Positions 62,426 to 64,000 of a stretch of DNA of 64,000 nucleotides are shown in pieces. The stretch's first letter is position 1; the number at the start of each line of letters is the position of its first letter. The translations under genes were made by a program, and so were the position numbers. This DNA comes from an uncultured Clostridia bacterium (lineage in GTDB: Bacteria > Bacillota > Clostridia > Oscillospirales > Acutalibacteraceae): contig CALGRR010000024.1 in the NCBI GenBank assembly GCA_937880805.1, positions 1 through 64,000 of the forward strand, given 5' to 3'. Under the pieces are notes generated by a model, which saw only the letters and a list, made by a program, of their open reading frames with translations, was not told the DNA's origin and searched no databases.

Positions 62426-62575
62426 GTGATAGAGAATGAAAAAGCTCAAAAAGGTAAAGATACATTGATTGAAAAACTTGAAATGCTTAATGATGATAAC
62501 CTTACATATTTTCTTCTTGTTGCTCAAGCATTGATTGAAGTAGAGAATCAAGAAGAGCTTTGTTCTTTGGATTAA
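62426..62575 (+). CDS. 49-aa protein of the recombinase element
   Basis: A GTG start at 62426 has GAGAGG eight bases upstream and lies 40 bases after a good promoter. The product is a short helical protein (KDTLIEKLEMLNDDNLTYFLL, then VAQALIEVENQEEL). Similar small proteins occur in Clostridia mobile elements. Its last 74 bases overlap, tail to tail, the XRE regulator gene on the other strand. The function is unknown. Confidence 0.5.
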   Translation: MIENEKAQKGKDTLIEKLEMLNDDNLTYFLLVAQALIEVENQEELCSLD

Positions 62576-62843
62576 GTTTGTTATAAATATCAGTAATACT
62601 TTTTATTTTAGCCTCCGCTTCGGCGGGGGCTTCTTTTATTTTTGTACGACCAAGCAAATAATCGACAGAACAGTTTAGTTGGTCAGCGATTTTTGCGAGA
62701 GAGTCTGCTTTTAACATAGATGTTTTCATATTTGAAAGTGTATTAATTCCCAATTCAGCTTCTTTTAAAACATCTTTTATTGATTGATTTTGCTCTTTTG
62801 CTAAATTTTTAATTCGTTGAGCAACATCTGAAGAAATATACAA
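62502..62843 (-). CDS. XRE-family transcriptional regulator 2
   Basis: A 113-residue protein from a TTG start at 62843 (AAGGTGA just upstream). DVAQRIKNLAKEQNQSIKDVLKEAELGINTLSNM is the helix-turn-helix, LAKIADQLNCSVDYLLGRT the end of the Cro domain, and a Gln/Glu-rich C-terminal helix follows. Phage-repressor-like. Palindromic TAGTGAT/ATCACTA sites lie 66-85 bases upstream of its start and are the likely operators. Confidence 0.82.
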   Translation of the reverse strand: MYISSDVAQRIKNLAKEQNQSIKDVLKEAELGINTLSNMKTSMLKADSLAKIADQLNCSVDYLLGRTKIKEAPAEAEAKIKSITDIYNKLNPKNKALLDSLLQSMLEQQEENM

Positions 62844-62878
62844 AAAAATCACCTTCTTTTTGTGCAAAATATAGAAAG

Positions 62879-62931
62879 TACTAAAAATAGTGATAATTGT
62901 TGTTGACAATCACTAAAATTAGTGATAACAT
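62879..62931. promoter_or_regulatory. Divergent operator region of the XRE regulator
   Basis: ATCACTA-AAAT-TAGTGAT (62909-62926) is a perfect 7-bp inverted repeat, and a second imperfect copy, TACTAAAAATAGTGAT, lies at 62879-62894. A + strand promoter, TTGACA (62903-62908) with a 17-base spacer and TAACAT (62926-62931), overlaps the first site. This is a lambda-like switch layout: repressor bound here would block rightward transcription and its own. Confidence 0.7.
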
Positions 62932-63018
62932 ATGCCTGTAGTCATAATTCGATTACATCATAACATTTATTAATTGAAATTGCAAGAGAAACGAAGTTTG
63001 CAACATAGGGGAGATTAA

Positions 63019-63248
63019 AAGCAGCATATTAAGAAGCAGGGAGTATAAAAAAAGAACCGTATGCGGTGCTATCACATACGATTCTTCCAACATTTGTTTA
63101 CCCGAAGCATATTGCAACGCCAAAGCAATGATAACCTCAAATTATCATCGACAAATACCGCTCATTTTGGCTACATTGAGGAATGCATATTTGTCCTTTG
63201 TGCAGTGGGGTCAAGAAATAGCACTTCCTGTTTCTTAATATGCTGCTT
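63019..63248. repeat. 230-bp segment bounded by 22-bp inverted repeats
   Basis: The stretch 63019-63040 is the reverse complement of 63227-63248 with one mismatch in 22 (shared core GCAGCATATTAAGAA). Inside, a hairpin of CGTATG/CATACG type lies near 63057-63090. No convincing protein is coded here on the + strand. It may be a MITE-like remnant or an invertible segment; no obvious target duplication flanks it. Confidence 0.6.
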
Positions 63249-63276
63249 CACTTTCAGCAGTGTTGGTTCTGCTGAT

Positions 63277-63345
63277 TCATTTGCCGATAGCATCAGCTGC
63301 GCTGCCAAACGCATCGGGAACAGGCAAAGTCAAAAGGTTGGTCAA
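63277..63345 (-). CDS. Possible 22-aa minus-strand peptide
   Basis: TTG at 63345 with AAAGGAG eight bases upstream starts 22 codons (LLTLPVPDAFGSAADAIGK) to TGA at 63277. The frame is open for a further 13 codons beyond the TGA. It may be a degenerate gene of the element or a real small peptide; the evidence is only the ribosome site and the protein-like composition. Confidence 0.3.
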   Translation of the reverse strand: MTNLLTLPVPDAFGSAADAIGK

Positions 63346-63434
63346 AATAGCGACTCCTTTCTTCGCCTATGTAGGCAACTTCATTTTACAAATTAATTTT
63401 TATTTAGTCAATGAAAATTTTGGAGGTAATCAAA

Positions 63435-63632
63435 ATGTCAATCGGAGAAAACATTAAGCGCATCAGAGAGGAAAAGAAAATGAGTCAGGATTCGCTGGCA
63501 AAGAAGGTTGGAGTTTCGCAGAGCTACATTGCCAAAATTGAAAACGGTTTGAAGATACCGAGTATGACAGCAGGCAATGCGATTGCAAGAGAACTCGGAT
63601 GCACATCAAACGATTTGTTGAAAGACTGTTGA
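63435..63632 (+). CDS. XRE-family transcriptional regulator 3
   Basis: A 65-residue Cro/C1-type helix-turn-helix protein starting at ATG 63435 after TGGAGG. IKRIREEKKMSQDSLAKKVGVSQSYIAKIENGLKIPS is the DNA-binding unit (residues 8-44), and ARELGCTSNDLLKDC ends it. It is the third XRE protein in 1.8 kb, typical of an integrative element control region. Confidence 0.88.
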   Translation: MSIGENIKRIREEKKMSQDSLAKKVGVSQSYIAKIENGLKIPSMTAGNAIARELGCTSNDLLKDC

Positions 63633-63664
63633 TATTATGTTTGCTTATGCAAAAACAATCCTCA

Positions 63665-63695
63665 GGGCTTCGCCCAGCTCCTTTGCCAAAGGAGC
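63665..63695. repeat. Third copy of the bipartite palindromic repeat
   Basis: GGGCTTCGCCC (63665-63675) is followed by GCTCCTTT-GCC-AAAGGAGC (63677-63695): the same two-hairpin layout as the repeats at 62093-62230, with a changed sequence. Confidence 0.7.
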
Positions 63696-63770
63696 CTATA
63701 TAATTGATTTTTTAGGACTTGCACGGACAAACTGCAGAAGGAATAAGAATATAGGGAAGGAGTGGTTATA

Positions 63771-63965
63771 ATGGCAGCTTTGACCTGGACAATTAATTTA
63801 AAGCTTGAGGACGGCAGCGTTGTTGCGTGGGATGAGCTTACCGAGGAGCAGAGGCAGGACTGGCGAGAAAAGTCGGCTGAACGCTCGAGGAAATATCTGA
63901 ATGAGTATTATGCCAACCACCCCGAGGAATATGAGAAATTGCCGGATAAGAGGAGAAAAACATAA
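63771..63965 (+). CDS. Small mobile-element protein, 64 aa
   Basis: ATG 63771 with AAGGAG upstream. TWTINLKLEDGSVVAWDELTEEQRQDWREKSAER (residues 5-38) has a layout I have seen in small proteins preceding recombinase or excision genes in Clostridia integrative elements. The N-terminal strand pair plus helix-rich, highly charged C-terminus gives no clear function. It is two bases from the next gene start and is probably coupled to it. Confidence 0.65.
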   Translation: MAALTWTINLKLEDGSVVAWDELTEEQRQDWREKSAERSRKYLNEYYANHPEEYEKLPDKRRKT

Positions 63966-63967
63966 TT

Positions 63968-64000
63968 ATGGATTTAGACAGAATATTTACGTTAGCTTTT
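63968..64000 (+). CDS. Start of a truncated gene (edge of window)
   Basis: ATG 63968 begins MDLDRIFTLAF and runs off the right edge. The start resembles small accessory proteins (MxLDRIFTxAFRR...) found in Clostridia integrative elements. Too little is visible to be certain. Confidence 0.45.
   Translation, partial: MDLDRIFTLAF

Noticed and set aside
63061..63396. Plus-strand frame of 111 codons after the 22-bp repeat
   Set aside because: Composition (Ser/Cys/Phe-rich) and lack of a ribosome site look like a chance frame; the opposite strand has a better-supported short peptide.

Overview
The window looks like chromosome of a low-to-mid-GC, endospore-forming Clostridia bacterium, most like gut Oscillospirales/Ruminococcaceae. 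This rests on GGAGG-type ribosome sites, sporulation genes (yunB, a cotJC remnant), DUF6809/TnpV/DUF6061 mobile-element proteins typical of that group, and many host- or plant-glycan enzymes. This is inference from gene content; no 16S rRNA gene is present.

Region 1 (1 to about 18.6 kb) is an AT-richer genomic island whose left end lies outside the window and whose right end abuts the 3' end of a tRNA-Pro(CGG) gene, a classical integration site. It carries a TnpV-type protein, a DUF3892-like small protein, an uncharacterised 300-aa protein, a divergent AAA ATPase of the abortive-infection type, and a remarkable single operon of 19 structural genes (4242-17383). This operon has one strong promoter, an 18-codon leader peptide, an attenuator hairpin and one final terminator. 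It encodes seven or eight GNAT acetyltransferases (one of AAC(6') type), an APH/kinase fusion, three SAM methyltransferases, HIT, HAD, NUDIX and S51-peptidase-like proteins, two P-loop kinases, a DUF2971 protein and a CD3324-ParB fusion. It reads as an accumulated small-molecule-modifying (drug-resistance-like) operon under ribosome-sensing control.

Region 2 (18.6-58.3 kb) is core or niche chromosome. It holds a nitroreductase, a FAD/Rieske oxidoreductase, SPFH+NfeD, DUF421+DUF4363, a ROK kinase-SIS isomerase-GH2 operon, YunB, DNA ligase LigA, an M20 peptidase, and a muropeptide-salvage set (NamZ, MurQ and a MurNAc/GlcNAc kinase). GH42 and GH3 glycosidases follow. Two similar modules each contain two neutral-ceramidase-like hydrolases beside a divergent GNAT, giving four ceramidase-like paralogues in 14 kb. 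A ten-kb locus then combines an unknown Rossmann-like protein, a CMP-Kdo synthetase-like enzyme, two sialidase-fold BNR proteins, an unusual membrane protein, an MFS transporter and a sulfatase. This locus is probably for an unusual (Kdo/sialic-like, possibly sulfated) sugar. A MATE exporter closes the region.

Region 3 (58.3 kb to the end) is a second mobile element. A large serine recombinase lies about 25 bp from the point where the spore-coat gene cotJC loses its first ~25 codons; the element continues past the window with XRE regulators, an operator, palindromic repeats and small mobile-element ORFs. The arrangement is that of a skin-like element interrupting a sporulation gene.
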